A program made the position numbers and the translations under genes. Source: Rhizobium sp. BK196 (GTDB taxonomy: Bacteria > Pseudomonadota > Alphaproteobacteria > Rhizobiales > Rhizobiaceae). From it: a DNA stretch of 64,000 nucleotides. Below the pieces are notes generated by a model. The model had not been told where the DNA came from. It searched no databases and saw only the letters and a list, made by a program, of their open reading frames with translations. Below, in pieces: positions 25,900 through 36,574 of this stretch (position 1 is its first letter; each line of letters opens with the position of its first letter). The stretch lies in contig NZ_JACHZB010000005.1 in NCBI RefSeq assembly GCF_014193255.1, positions 62,001 to 126,000 of the forward strand. The letters run 5' to 3'.

Positions 25900-27777
25900 T
25901 CAGAATTCCTCCCAGGCATCGGGAGAAGCGGCAACCGCGGCACTTCCTACATGCCGTTTCCCGGAAACTCTCGGCTCCGGGCGAGGTTGACGAGGGACCG
26001 GCTGAACGGGAGCATACAGGCTGGCGGCAGCCGCGCTGACAGTGAACCTGCCGGCCGAGTCCTGCAGAAGGCGTCCCTGGGTGAGCAATTCCTGGCAGGC
26101 GGCGTTCGTTTCCTCGACCATTGCCGCATTCTGTTGCGTGGCCTGGTCCATCTGGTTGATCGCACCATTGATTTCCTGCAGGCCCGTCGCCTGTTCGCGG
26201 TAGGACTGAACGATGGAAGCGATGCTGTCGCTGATGCGGTTGATCTGCTCCTCGATTTTCAGGAGAGCATCCCCGGTCTCGTTCACCAGCCCGACGCCTG
26301 CTGCAACTTCCTGGCCAGACACGGTGATCAGGTTCTTGATTTCCTTTGCCGCGTTTGCCGAGCGCTGTGCGAGCTCACGCACTTCCTGCGCGACGACCGC
26401 AAAACCCTTGCCGGCTTCGCCGGCGCGCGCCGCCTCGACGCCGGCATTCAGCGCCAGCAGATTGGTCTGGAACGCGATCTCGTCGATGACGCCGATAATG
26501 CGGCCGATCTGGCTCGACGAGGTCTGAATCCGGTCCATGGCTCCGATGGCATCACGTACCACGGTCGCCGAGACATGAGCGCTCCGCTTCGTTTCCTCGA
26601 CCTGTTTTCCGGCAGTTTCGGCCCGCTGCGACGACGTTCTGACCGTCGTCGTTACCTCATCCAGAGCGGCGGCGGTCTGTTCCAGCGCTGCTGCCTGTTG
26701 CTCGGTCCGCTTGGCGAGCTGATCCGCTGAAGAGGCCAGTTCGCTCGATCCGCTTTCAACAGCCACGGAGGCGGTCTTGATCTCCGTCAGCGCGGCAGCG
26801 ACTGCCTGGACCATATTGTTGAAATCCTGCCGCAGTTTATCGAATTCGGGGCCGAGATCGGCGAGATTTATCGAGAAATCGCCCGCGGCGAGCTTTTCCA
26901 GCGCATTGGCAAGAGCGGTCATGACAAGTCGCTGCGTTTTGCTGGCTTCTTCCGTCAACAATGCGTTGCGAGCCCGTTCGGAATTAAGCGAAGCACTCTG
27001 CTCGGCAGCGGCTTGCTCTCTTTCGACCTTTGCAATCGCCTCGTTACGGAAAACTTCCAATGCGCGGGCCAGAAAGCCGATTTCATCGCCATTTTCCCGA
27101 TAGGTGACGGGAGAGGCGAGATCGCCTTTCTGCAAGGCGCTGATTCGCTCGCTGAGGATCCTGATCGGCCGGCCAACGAGACTGCGCATGGCGAGAAGAA
27201 ATGCGACAATGGCAATAGCGGTGATCAGGGACTGCGTCAGCACCGAAATGAAGACCTTCTGCCTGACTTCGGACGCGATCTTCTCGACGGACCAGTTCGT
27301 GACGACGTAGCCGGTGGCCTTGCCCGACTTATCGAGTGGAAGCGGCGCTGTGATCGTCACGACGCCGGCGGATATTCCGCTGTCGTCAATCGTCGTTTTT
27401 TCCGGCTTCGCGCTCAGGCGCTTTGCAAGATCTGCCGATGCAGGCAGACCATTGACGCCGTCGCGTGTCCACGTATCGACGGCGATGAGTTCCGCATTGA
27501 ATGCTGAGAATTGAACAAGGTCGAGCGAGGGATCGTCGCGGTAGAGAGAATAGGCATCTCGAACGGCATTCGCCTTGCCCCACTTCACGCCGCCTGCGGC
27601 CAGAGATGCAAACTGCTCCGCGTCCTTGGACCAGTTCGCCTTGGCGCCATCGATCAATGCTCGGGTTTCGTATAACCAGGTGTACGTCGCAAAGGCTGAT
27701 ATGCCGCAGAGATTGACGGCAACGATAATCGCCGCCAGCTTCGCTGTCAGAGGCATCGTCTTCAAAAATTGGAACAT
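25900..27777 (-). CDS. Methyl-accepting chemotaxis protein
   Basis: A 625-residue transmembrane chemoreceptor. Membrane segments lie at about residues 12-32 and 184-204, enclosing a periplasmic sensor domain of about 150 residues. A HAMP domain follows ([20 protein letters not shown]), then a second HAMP-like segment, and the signalling hairpin tip [24 protein letters not shown] is canonical. It ends in DAWEEF, matching the C-terminal pentapeptide that tethers CheR/CheB in many receptors. The ligand is unknown; the downstream PDC-like protein may take part in sensing. Confidence 0.95.
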   Translation of the reverse strand: MFQFLKTMPLTAKLAAIIVAVNLCGISAFATYTWLYETRALIDGAKANWSKDAEQFASLAAGGVKWGKANAVRDAYSLYRDDPSLDLVQFSAFNAELIAVDTWTRDGVNGLPASADLAKRLSAKPEKTTIDDSGISAGVVTITAPLPLDKSGKATGYVVTNWSVEKIASEVRQKVFISVLTQSLITAIAIVAFLLAMRSLVGRPIRILSERISALQKGDLASPVTYRENGDEIGFLARALEVFRNEAIAKVEREQAAAEQSASLNSERARNALLTEEASKTQRLVMTALANALEKLAAGDFSINLADLGPEFDKLRQDFNNMVQAVAAALTEIKTASVAVESGSSELASSADQLAKRTEQQAAALEQTAAALDEVTTTVRTSSQRAETAGKQVEETKRSAHVSATVVRDAIGAMDRIQTSSSQIGRIIGVIDEIAFQTNLLALNAGVEAARAGEAGKGFAVVAQEVRELAQRSANAAKEIKNLITVSGQEVAAGVGLVNETGDALLKIEEQINRISDSIASIVQSYREQATGLQEINGAINQMDQATQQNAAMVEETNAACQELLTQGRLLQDSAGRFTVSAAAASLYAPVQPVPRQPRPEPRVSGKRHVGSAAVAASPDAWEEF

Positions 27778-27801
27778 CCCGCGGGGGCCTCGAAATGCGG
27801 C

Positions 27802-27924
27802 TCAGTCGGACACGTTCTCGACCGGCGTATCAATACGGGCATCGACGCTGGCGGCCGCATCATGAGCGCTCATGCCCATGTCCTCACTGCAACCCAGAAC
27901 GCGCAGATGCAGTGTGTATTTCAT
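27802..27924 (-). CDS. Possible 40-residue protein upstream of the chemoreceptor
   Basis: An ORF starting MKYTLHLRVLGCSEDMGMSA and ending 24 bases before the chemoreceptor gene. A perfect TATAAT lies 10 bases upstream of the ATG (27935-27940 on the minus strand), but there is no clear -35 box or Shine-Dalgarno sequence. The pattern around LGCSEDM slightly recalls small DUF1059-type proteins. It may instead be 5' untranslated sequence of the chemoreceptor transcript. Confidence 0.3.
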   Translation of the reverse strand: MKYTLHLRVLGCSEDMGMSAHDAAASVDARIDTPVENVSD

Positions 27925-28061
27925 GTGTGAATAAATTATAAAGTAGAATGGGATACCGGTGCCCACCGCTGAATTGAACCCCATACGGGCGCTTCGGGAG
28001 CCGGTATCTCGAATAGTCGTCGCGTGCCGCTTGCCGCCACGCCGTTTCCACGCCATAGATC

Positions 28062-28232
28062 GCCGGTCAGGTGCCCGCCGTTACAAGCGGGAGAATCGGG
28101 AATCCGGTGCAAAGCCGGAACGTGCCCAACGCTGTAAGGCCGACGCTTGCCGCTCATCACGCCACTGGCCGCGAGGCCGGGAAGGCTGCGGTCAGGCGAA
28201 GGACGCCAAGTCAGAAGACCGGCCTGACGAGA
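28062..28232 (+). ncRNA. Cobalamin riboswitch upstream of bluB
   Basis: Conserved features appear in order: GGTGCCCGCC, GGGAATCCGGTGCAAAGCCGG (as the GGGAA..GGTG block), CGCTGTAA, the B12-box region GCCACTGG, and AAGTCAGAAGACCGGCCTGAC at the 3' end, closed by GTCAGG with CCTGAC. Downstream, CCCAAC (28237-28242) can pair with GTTGGG (28269-28274), which overlaps the bluB Shine-Dalgarno sequence, so ligand binding probably represses translation. Confidence 0.93.
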
Positions 28233-28235
28233 TAG

Positions 28236-28970
<735 letters not shown>

Positions 28971-28974
28971 GCCA

Positions 28975-30099
28975 TTATTGCTGCTGCGGCTGAGGGCCTG
29001 ATGTTGCCGGATTGGCGAGATCGATCTTGCCCTGATCACCCGCCAGGAATTGCGGGCCGACCTGGCGCACCTTGTTGCCGGCCGGATCATAGGGACGATC
29101 CGGCACCTGCGCCTGCGGGGCACTTGCGGCTTTCGGGGCTTCGGTGCGGATCGTGGTGATCGAACCCTTCGGCTCGGGCACCGGCGCAGAGGCCGTCTGG
29201 CTCTTGCGCATTTCCTCGTAATAGGCGCTGAGATTGCAGGAGCAGGCGGATTTTTCGCCGGGCGCGCGGGTCTTGTAGGCGAAGGCGTTCTTCATTGCGC
29301 CATAGGGGGCGCCCGTCGCCGTCGAAATCATGTTTGCGGCTTCGGTGCTGGAAATGTCGCGATAAAAGAGTTCCGTCTCCACGCCAGGGCACATCTTGGC
29401 ACAGGTTGCGGCATCGCGGCCGAAATCGACCGAGGTGGCATTGTTGCTGATCGGGAAGAATCCGCCGTCGCAGGTGCGCACACAGATCGTGCTGACCGGC
29501 GAGAGCATTTCTGCCCGCGGCAGGCCGTAGCGTTCACCGCCGCCGAGCGGGATGAACGTGTCGCCGCGCATAGCTTGCTCATCGATCGAAGGAGCCGGCG
29601 CATAGGCGTCACCCTGCACAGGTTCGCTGAAGCTGTCGCTGTTGCAGCCATTGTCTTCGAGCGCGGCCATCAGCTCCTCGCGGGCCGGATCGGCACCACC
29701 CTGGCGCAACGCGTTGCGGCGATCCTGCAGGTAGCGGACATTGTCTACCATCTTCGCTTCGGACTGCGCGAGCTCCTCGCAGAATCCGGCGTTCTCGCCG
29801 CCGACGACGATCACGCTGCCCGACGTGCAACCATAGCGGCGCAGATCGCCGCGCACCTTGCGCAGTTCGAGATTCTGCTCGGCAAGCGCGCCTGCGTACT
29901 GGCGCATCTCCGCTTCATTGCTGCCGATCGATTGCGGCAGGTCGGCAAGGCGGCCACGCAGATCCTCGCAGATCGCATTGGTCTGCGCCTCCGCCGGGAC
30001 CGCGAAAGCCAGAAAAAGGAGGAGAGACAGGTTTCGGCGCTTCACGACGTCGTCCCGGAATGAGAAAAGTATCTGTCGGTCGATTGCGGCTTCATCCAC
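28975..30099 (-). CDS. DUF2865 secreted protein
   Basis: A protein of up to 374 residues with a signal peptide (RRNLSLLLFLAFAVPAEAQ). The central DUF2865 region has VRTCDGGFFPISNNA, FGRDAATCAKMCPG and ACSCNLSAYYEE, with regularly placed Cys pairs that suggest disulfides. Helical segments at about residues 40-150 may form a coiled coil, and the C-terminus is Pro/Gln-rich. A GTG at 30045, just before KRRNLSLLL, is a better start than 30099 because it directly precedes the signal peptide. The function is unknown. Confidence 0.75.
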   Translation of the reverse strand: MDEAAIDRQILFSFRDDVVKRRNLSLLLFLAFAVPAEAQTNAICEDLRGRLADLPQSIGSNEAEMRQYAGALAEQNLELRKVRGDLRRYGCTSGSVIVVGGENAGFCEELAQSEAKMVDNVRYLQDRRNALRQGGADPAREELMAALEDNGCNSDSFSEPVQGDAYAPAPSIDEQAMRGDTFIPLGGGERYGLPRAEMLSPVSTICVRTCDGGFFPISNNATSVDFGRDAATCAKMCPGVETELFYRDISSTEAANMISTATGAPYGAMKNAFAYKTRAPGEKSACSCNLSAYYEEMRKSQTASAPVPEPKGSITTIRTEAPKAASAPQAQVPDRPYDPAGNKVRQVGPQFLAGDQGKIDLANPATSGPQPQQQ

Positions 30100-30241
30100 C
30101 GCGCTTTGTCCTAACCTATTTCCCTTAATAAGCTCAGAGTAATTCCTAGCGCATTTTTGCGATCTTATCTAGCAAGACAGATGTTTCGCCTCCGCCTCAC
30201 CCGCAATCGCGCGGGAGATCGTTGATAGCTAAATAGATGAT

Positions 30242-30772
30242 ATGACAAAAATTTCAGACCGCACCCACTTCTCCGGAAGGACACCGGATATCCCGGAAAC
30301 CCGCGGCCTTCACGTTTTCGTGGATGGCTGTTTCGAGCCGCGATCCGGGCAGGGCGGGTGGGCCTTCGTCGCCTATCGCGACGGTGTGGAAATCGCGTCC
30401 GGCTTCGGCAGCCTGGAGGACACCGCCAATAATGCGATGGAACTGACTGCCGTGATCGAGGCTGCAATCTGGATCAGCCGCACGGCACCGGGCGTAGCAG
30501 CAGTCATCTGGTCCGATTCCGTCTACGCCGTCGAAGGCTGCAACCGCTGGCGACCTATCTGGAGGAACAATGGCTGGAGGAAGAGCAACCCGAACGGCAA
30601 GGCCAGAAACCGGGCGATATCAGATGCGGAACTCTGGAAAGCCGTTGATGGCGAGCTGTCCAAGAATCCCCTGATAAATATTGCCTGGTGCAAGGGCCAT
30701 TCCGGCATCGAAGGCAACGAACGGGCGGATGAGCTGTCGGATCAGGGACGCCGAGCAATACGGCGCCGCTGA
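30242..30772 (+). CDS. Ribonuclease HI-type protein
   Basis: A 176-residue RNase H fold protein that degrades RNA in RNA-DNA hybrids. The four acidic catalytic positions are visible in VFVDGCFEP, NAMELTAV, IWSDSVYAV and GNERADELSD, with the catalytic His in KGHSGIEG. About 20 extra N-terminal residues precede the core compared with E. coli RnhA. WIS and GWRKSN replace parts of the basic handle. It may be a second RNase HI in this genome. Confidence 0.85.
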   Translation: MTKISDRTHFSGRTPDIPETRGLHVFVDGCFEPRSGQGGWAFVAYRDGVEIASGFGSLEDTANNAMELTAVIEAAIWISRTAPGVAAVIWSDSVYAVEGCNRWRPIWRNNGWRKSNPNGKARNRAISDAELWKAVDGELSKNPLINIAWCKGHSGIEGNERADELSDQGRRAIRRR

Positions 30773-30806
30773 TATTCCAGAGCCAACGGTCTCGCTTCGC
30801 AGACGG

Positions 30807-33119
30807 TTACGCCGGCTGCGATGCCTCGACGACAGCAAGCGCTGCCATGTTGACGACGCCGCGCGAGGTCACGGACGGCGCCAGGATATGGGCGGGCATC
30901 GCGGTGCCCAGCAGGATCGGGCCAACATGCAGGCCGTCGGTCATCGACTTGACGACACCGAGCGTGATATTGGCGGCATCGAGGTTCGGGAAGACCAGCA
31001 GGTTGGCTTCGTCATGCAGCGTGGTGTGCGGCATGACACGGCGGCGCAGCTCATCGGAGATCGCGCTTTCGCCATGCATTTCGCCGTCGACTTCGAGATC
31101 GGGAGCCGCTTCGCGCACCAGCTGCAGCGCATTGCGCATCTTGGTGGCGCTTTCGGATTCGCGCGAGCCGAAGTTCGAATGCGAGACGAGGGCGGCGCGC
31201 GGCGTGATGCCGAAACGCTTGATTTCCTCAGCTGCCAGAACCGTCGCCTCGGCGATTTCCTCAGCCGTCGGGTTGAAGGTGACGTAAGTGTCGGTGAAGA
31301 AGGTCGCGCCTCGTTGCGAGATCAACAGGCTGAGTGCCGAGAAATCGCGCACGTTCGGGCGCTTGCCGATGATCTGGCGCACATCGCGCAAGTGCTTCTC
31401 GTAACGGCCTTCAAGACCGCAGATCAGTGCGTCGGCCTCGCCGCGCTTGAGTGCCAGCGCACCGATGACGGTCGCGTTGGTGCGCACGATGGTGCGGGCC
31501 GCTTCCGGAATGACGCCGCGGCGGCCGACAAGCTGCAGATAGAGATCAACATATTCGCGAAAGCGCGGATCGTCTTCGGGGTTGATGACATCGAAATCCT
31601 GTAACGGGCGGATGCGCAGGCCGTAGCGCTTCAGGCGCGTTTCGATGACCTGCGGGCGGCCGATGATGATCGGCTCGGCAATGCCTTCTTCGAGCAGCAC
31701 CTGGGCGGCACGCAGCACGCGCTCGTCTTCACCTTCGGAGAAGATCACGCGCTTGCGCTCGGCCACCTTTGCGGCCGTGAAGATCGGCTTCATGACGAAG
31801 CCGGAGCGGAAGACGAAGCGGTTCAGCTGGTCGAGATAGGCATCGAAATCGGTAATCGGCCGGCGCGCGACACCGCTTTCGGCAGCGGCCCTGGCGACAG
31901 CCGGTGCGATGCGCAGGATGAGGCGCGGATCGAAGGGCGAGGGAATGAGATAGTCGGGGCCGAAGACCGGGGTTTCGCCGGAATAGGCGCGGGCGGCAAC
32001 GTCGGACGGCTCCTCACGGGCAAGGGCCGCGATGGCACGCACGGCGGCCATCTTCATTTCCTCGTTGATCGTCTCGGCGCCACAGTCCAGCGCACCCCTG
32101 AAAATATAGGGGAAGCAGAGGACATTGTTGACCTGGTTCGGGAAATCCGAGCGGCCGGTGCAGATCATCGCATCTGGCCGCGCGGCGCGGGCAAGATCCG
32201 GCATGATCTCTGGCGTCGGATTGGCGAGAGCCATGATCAGCGGCTTCTCAGCCATTTGCGCCAGCAATTCCGGCTTCAGAACGCCGGCAGCGGACAGGCC
32301 GAGGAAGACGTCGGCGCCGCCGATATTGTCTGCGAGGGTGCGTGTGTCGCTCTTTTGCGCGTAGACGGCCTTCCACTCGTCCATCAGCTCGACGCGGCCT
32401 TCATAGACGAGGCCTTCGAGGTCGTGGACCCAGATGTTTTCGCGTTTGGCGCCGAGCGTCACCAGCAGATTGAGACAGGCAAGGGCTGCCGCACCGGCGC
32501 CGGAGGCGACGATCTTGACCTCGTCGATCTTCTTGCCGGCGAGTTCGAGACCGTTGAGGATGGCGGCGGCGACGATAATCGCGGTGCCATGCTGGTCATC
32601 GTGGAAGACCGGGATCTTCATCTTTTCGCGCAGCTGCTTTTCGACGCGGAAGCATTCCGGCGCCTTTATGTCCTCGAGGTTGATGCCGCCGAAAGTCGGC
32701 TCGAGCGAGGTGACGGTGGAAACCATCTGCTCGACATCATCGGCATCCACTTCGATATCGAAGACGTCGATACCGGCGAATTTCTTGAAGAGGACAGCCT
32801 TGCCTTCCATGACCGGCTTGGAGGCAAGCGGACCGATATTGCCGAGGCCGAGTACGGCGGTGCCGTTGGAGATCACGGCAACGAGATTGGCGCGCGACGT
32901 ATAGTCTGCGGCCTGTTCCGGATTGTCACGGATCGCGAGACAGGGGGCGGCAACACCGGGTGAATAGGCAAGCGCCAGATCGCGCTGGTTGCCCAGCGGC
33001 TTTGTCGCCTGGATTTCCAGCTTGCCGGGGCGCGGATAGCGGTGGAAGAAAAGCGCCTGTTCGTCGAGGCTTCCGCCTGCCGAATTCTTTTCCGTTTTGG
33101 ATTTTTCCTGGTGATCCAT
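30807..33119 (-). CDS. dme: Malic enzyme with C-terminal phosphotransacetylase-like domain
   Basis: A 770-residue chimeric malic enzyme converting malate to pyruvate and CO2. The N-terminal catalytic part has [10 protein letters not shown] (Tyr52), [15 protein letters not shown], the metal-binding HDDQHGTA and the nucleotide fold [12 protein letters not shown]. The C-terminal third (from about residue 440) is phosphotransacetylase-like ([14 protein letters not shown] and [12 protein letters not shown]). The length equals that of Sinorhizobium Dme, which supplies acetyl-CoA during symbiotic nitrogen fixation, but Tme has the same architecture and cofactor preference cannot be read with certainty. 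The ATG at 33119 has GGAGG 7 bases upstream. Confidence 0.9.
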   Translation of the reverse strand: MDHQEKSKTEKNSAGGSLDEQALFFHRYPRPGKLEIQATKPLGNQRDLALAYSPGVAAPCLAIRDNPEQAADYTSRANLVAVISNGTAVLGLGNIGPLASKPVMEGKAVLFKKFAGIDVFDIEVDADDVEQMVSTVTSLEPTFGGINLEDIKAPECFRVEKQLREKMKIPVFHDDQHGTAIIVAAAILNGLELAGKKIDEVKIVASGAGAAALACLNLLVTLGAKRENIWVHDLEGLVYEGRVELMDEWKAVYAQKSDTRTLADNIGGADVFLGLSAAGVLKPELLAQMAEKPLIMALANPTPEIMPDLARAARPDAMICTGRSDFPNQVNNVLCFPYIFRGALDCGAETINEEMKMAAVRAIAALAREEPSDVAARAYSGETPVFGPDYLIPSPFDPRLILRIAPAVARAAAESGVARRPITDFDAYLDQLNRFVFRSGFVMKPIFTAAKVAERKRVIFSEGEDERVLRAAQVLLEEGIAEPIIIGRPQVIETRLKRYGLRIRPLQDFDVINPEDDPRFREYVDLYLQLVGRRGVIPEAARTIVRTNATVIGALALKRGEADALICGLEGRYEKHLRDVRQIIGKRPNVRDFSALSLLISQRGATFFTDTYVTFNPTAEEIAEATVLAAEEIKRFGITPRAALVSHSNFGSRESESATKMRNALQLVREAAPDLEVDGEMHGESAISDELRRRVMPHTTLHDEANLLVFPNLDAANITLGVVKSMTDGLHVGPILLGTAMPAHILAPSVTSRGVVNMAALAVVEASQPA

Positions 33120-33412
33120 CGCCGCCTCCAGCGTTGTTCGAAGTCTTTTGGAGACTTCTCCATACATCAATCGACCGGTCGGAACAGTACGGAAATGGCT
33201 GCGGCGGAACTTTTTGACCTGCTGGCGACAGCGATCTGACGGAAGGCCTTCCCTGCTCAGATTGCAGCATTCGGACCGGGAAGGCTCTAACCGGTGGATT
33301 GAGCGGCTTTGCAGGCCTTTCCTGCGGTTTGTCATCTTCCTGATACACGAGTCTGATTTTGGAAGACCACACGAAGAACGATGGGACACGAGCGGAAAGG
33401 CTTGTGATAGAC
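33120..33412. other. Divergent intergenic region
   Basis: About 290 bases between the malic enzyme and the phosphoesterase, which must hold both promoters. I see no repeat, riboswitch or convincing small ORF. Confidence 0.35.
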
Positions 33413-34225
33413 ATGATGGAACCTCGGCGCTTCCGCACTCTCTTCATTTCCGATGTGCATCTCGGCTCGAAGGCCGCCAAGGCGGATTTCCTGCTGGATT
33501 TCCTGAGATATCACGAAGCCGACACGATTTACCTCGTCGGCGATATCGTCGACGGCTGGCGCCTGAAGCGCAGCTGGTATTGGCCGCAGGTCTGCAACGA
33601 CGTGGTCCAAAAACTCTTGCGCAAGGCGCGCAAGGGTACGCGGGTGGTCTATATCCCCGGCAATCACGACGAGTTCCTGCGCGCATTCCCAGGCACGCAT
33701 TTCGGCGGCATCGAAGTCGTCGACCGCATCATCCACGACGGCGCAGACGGTAAGAAATATCTGATCCTACATGGCGACGAATTCGACGTCGTCGTGCGCA
33801 ACGCCCGGCTGCTCGCCTATCTCGGCGACTGGGCCTATGACACAGCGATCCGCATCAATATCGTTCTCGCTGCCGTGCGCCGCCACCTCGGCATGCCTTA
33901 CTGGTCGTTTTCGGCCTGGGCCAAGCTGCAGGTCAAACACGCTGTCAATTTCATCGGCGAGTTCCAGCGCGTGGTAGCAGAAGAAGCCCGCAAGAGCGGC
34001 GCCGACGGCGTCATCTGCGGCCATATTCATCACGCCGTGATCGAGGATATGGATGGCATCCGCTACATCAACACCGGCGACTGGGTCGAAAGCTGCACGG
34101 CGATCGCCGAACATGAAGACGGCACGTTCGAACTCATCACCTGGCGCGCGCTGACCAGCAACGTGCCGGCGCTGACATCAGTCGAATTGCTTGAAGAGGG
34201 CAACCTCACCCCACAGGCTGCCTGA
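33413..34225 (+). CDS. LpxH-like metallophosphoesterase
   Basis: A 270-residue calcineurin-like phosphoesterase. All five metal motifs are present: FISDVHLG, YLVGDIVDGW, IPGNHDEF, LHGDEFD and GVICGHIHHAV. The combination resembles UDP-2,3-diacylglucosamine diphosphatase LpxH of lipid A synthesis, but the protein is larger than LpxH and has an extra helical insert (about residues 135-190) possibly for membrane contact. Paired ATG codons at 33413 and 33416 are the likely start; the frame is open to 33359. The substrate is a reasonable inference only. Confidence 0.75.
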   Translation: MMEPRRFRTLFISDVHLGSKAAKADFLLDFLRYHEADTIYLVGDIVDGWRLKRSWYWPQVCNDVVQKLLRKARKGTRVVYIPGNHDEFLRAFPGTHFGGIEVVDRIIHDGADGKKYLILHGDEFDVVVRNARLLAYLGDWAYDTAIRINIVLAAVRRHLGMPYWSFSAWAKLQVKHAVNFIGEFQRVVAEEARKSGADGVICGHIHHAVIEDMDGIRYINTGDWVESCTAIAEHEDGTFELITWRALTSNVPALTSVELLEEGNLTPQAA

Positions 34226-34317
34226 ATAATGCGCGCCTACCGCATCGGCGACTTCCGCCGGTGCACCAGGAATTTAGCCGTTGCCGCTTGGCGATAGGCC
34301 CAATTTATTTTTTAAAT

Positions 34318-34340
34318 CGTTTCGAACTATTTCCGAAACG
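34318..34340 (+). promoter_or_regulatory. Inverted repeat, possible operator
   Basis: CGTTTCG (34318-34324) and CGAAACG (34334-34340) form a perfect inverted repeat with a 9-base spacer, about 78 bases upstream of the MFS gene start, inside an AT-rich stretch. It could be a binding site for a dimeric regulator. Confidence 0.3.
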
Positions 34341-34418
34341 TTTCAGTGAGGCTATTTCTCGCAATAGTCGTGTCGGATTGGATGTGTTAGGCAACGAATA
34401 GTTTCCTTCAGGTCCATC

Positions 34419-35639
34419 ATGATTCCCGCACAAAATCCCTTAACGGGTGAGGGAGCGCCACCGCGCTTCCGGCAGCTTAGCGCGCTTTGCTACAGCGCGC
34501 CGCTACTGGTTAACGGTATCGTCCTGCCCTTCTTCCCCGTCTGGCTCGCGACTCACCAGTTCAATGATCATCAGATCGGCACGATCCTCGCCGTGCCGAT
34601 GGTGGTGCGCGTTCTCGTGGCACCGATCGTGGCAGTCTTTGCCGACCGCATGCAGGAGCGGGCGCATGTCCTCCTGTGGTCGGGCGCCCTGTCGCTGCTG
34701 ACGGCTATCGCGCTCTACTGGACGACGAATTTCTGGCAGGTGCTGATCGTCTTTGCGCTGCAGGGTGCGACCTTTGCCCCTTATGTGCCTGTCGTCGAAT
34801 CGATCGTGATTTCGGGGGTACGCCGCTGGGGCCTCGATTACGGCTCGATGCGCGTCTGGGGCTCGATCGCCTTCATCATTTCCACGCTCATCGGCGGAGA
34901 ATTGGTTGGCCGCTGGGGCGGCGGCATGGTGCTGCCCGTGATGATCTTCGGCTTCCTGCTGACCATTACTATGGCGGTCTTCTGTCCGCGTATCGGGCCG
35001 ACACGGCGGCGCGGCCAGCCAATCAACCTTCCGGCAACGACGGGCAGCGGGCTGCGCGAGCCGCACCTGCTGCTTTTGCTGCTCGGTGTGTCGATCCAGC
35101 AGGCAAGCCATGCGCTGCTCAACGCCTTCTCCTCGATCTATTGGCACCAGCTCGGTTTTTCGGGCACCGAGGTCGGAATTCTCTGGAGCGCCGGTGTCGC
35201 CTCCGAGGTGACGGTCTTCTTCCTGTCGCGGCGCCTCAACCGCCGCTTCAATGCCTGGACGCTGATCCGTTTCGGCTGCGCCGTCAGCATCTGCCGCTGG
35301 GTGTTCTTCCCGACGGAGACAAGCTTCATCGGTTTTTTTGCGCTGCAATGCCTGCACGGCTTTACTTATGCCTTCGTGCATACCGGCGTGCAGCGGCGCA
35401 TCGTCGCGACGGTGCAGGAAACCCAGGAGGCCTCGGCTCAGGGCGCCTATTTCTTCTATATCGGCATGGCTTCAGGCCTGATGACGATCGCCTCCGGCTA
35501 TATTTATTCCGCGCTCGGCCTCGACAGCTACTATGTCATGGCCTGTGTCGCAGCCTTCGGGCTCGCCCTTGTCATCATCGCCTATTACCTTCAGCCCCAG
35601 AGGCTTCCTTCGGGCGGGAATACGAGGGAACCAGCATAA
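34419..35639 (+). CDS. MFS transporter, HcaT/nucleoside-symporter-like
   Basis: A 406-residue membrane protein with about 12 hydrophobic segments. The pattern LSALCYSAPLLVNGIVLPFFPVWL at the N-terminus, DYGSMRVWGSIAFI and SHALLNAFSSIYW are typical of the MFS_1-like group that includes the 3-phenylpropionate permease HcaT. The last 49 bases overlap the convergent epimerase gene. The substrate is unknown. Confidence 0.82.
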   Translation: MIPAQNPLTGEGAPPRFRQLSALCYSAPLLVNGIVLPFFPVWLATHQFNDHQIGTILAVPMVVRVLVAPIVAVFADRMQERAHVLLWSGALSLLTAIALYWTTNFWQVLIVFALQGATFAPYVPVVESIVISGVRRWGLDYGSMRVWGSIAFIISTLIGGELVGRWGGGMVLPVMIFGFLLTITMAVFCPRIGPTRRRGQPINLPATTGSGLREPHLLLLLLGVSIQQASHALLNAFSSIYWHQLGFSGTEVGILWSAGVASEVTVFFLSRRLNRRFNAWTLIRFGCAVSICRWVFFPTETSFIGFFALQCLHGFTYAFVHTGVQRRIVATVQETQEASAQGAYFFYIGMASGLMTIASGYIYSALGLDSYYVMACVAAFGLALVIIAYYLQPQRLPSGGNTREPA

Positions 35640-36574
35640 TTCAGGCCAGGTTCGCGGTCGCGCGCAAGCAGCAAGGGGCCGTCGAGGTCGACGAAATCGG
35701 CATCCTGCGCCAGGAGCACCGCTGGTGCCATCGCAAGCGATGTGCCGACCATGCAACCGATCATGATGGAGAAGCCGAGCCGCTGGGCCTCCTCCTTCAT
35801 CTCCAGCGCTTCGGTCAGACCGCCGGTCTTGTCGAGCTTGATGTTGATCGCGTCGTAGCGATCGGCAAGGCTTGCAAGATCGCCGGTGTGATGGACGCTT
35901 TCATCGGCGCAGACGAGGATGTGGCGGGCGATCTCGGCCAGCATGTCGTCGCGTCCGGCCGGCAGCGGCTGCTCCACCAGCGCGACATTGGCTTCGGCAG
36001 CGATGCGAAGGTGATGCTCCAGCCTGTCTTCCGGCCAACCTTCGTTGGCATCGAGAATGATGGTGGAATTAGGAGCGGCAGCACGCACTGCCCGAATGCG
36101 GCTTTCGTCGTCGTCGGTGCCGACCTTGACCTTCAAAAGCGGGCGCTGCGCATGTTCACGCGCCTGTGCCGCCATGACATCGGGTTCGCCGAGCGAGATC
36201 GTGTAGGCTGTCGTCAGCGGCTTCAGCTTGCGCAGATCGAGCCGGTCGGCAACGCTCCGGCCTGATAGTTTGGCTTCGAGATCCCACAGCGCGCAATCGA
36301 CGGCATTGCGGGCCGCTCCCGGCGGCATTGCATGCAACAACGCGGCGCGGGAGATGCCATCCTCGATCAGCGGGCGGGCCGCTTCGATATGCGCCATCAC
36401 GCTTTCGGTCGTCTCGCCATAGCGGCGGTAGGGCACACATTCTCCCCATCCTTTGGCACCTGATTCCGTCAGCGTGCAGGTGATCACCTCCGCCGAGGTC
36501 TTTGCCCCGCGCGAGATGGTGAAAGTTCCCGCAATCGGGAATGAATTCATCTGGATATCAAGATTGCGCGGCAT
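35591..36574 (-). CDS. L-Ala-D/L-Glu-type dipeptide epimerase (enolase superfamily)
   Basis: A 327-residue enolase-superfamily enzyme, probably epimerising dipeptides released from murein turnover. The catalytic Lys lies in LLKVKVG, metal ligands in ILDANEGW, VEQPLP and CADESV, and the second catalytic Lys in INIKLDKTGG; this is the muconate-lactonising/dipeptide epimerase arrangement. The tail overlaps the end of the convergent MFS gene by 49 bases. Substrate specificity across this family is broad, so the named dipeptide is tentative. Confidence 0.85.
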   Translation of the reverse strand: MPRNLDIQMNSFPIAGTFTISRGAKTSAEVITCTLTESGAKGWGECVPYRRYGETTESVMAHIEAARPLIEDGISRAALLHAMPPGAARNAVDCALWDLEAKLSGRSVADRLDLRKLKPLTTAYTISLGEPDVMAAQAREHAQRPLLKVKVGTDDDESRIRAVRAAAPNSTIILDANEGWPEDRLEHHLRIAAEANVALVEQPLPAGRDDMLAEIARHILVCADESVHHTGDLASLADRYDAINIKLDKTGGLTEALEMKEEAQRLGFSIMIGCMVGTSLAMAPAVLLAQDADFVDLDGPLLLARDREPGLNYAGSLVFPPEGSLWG

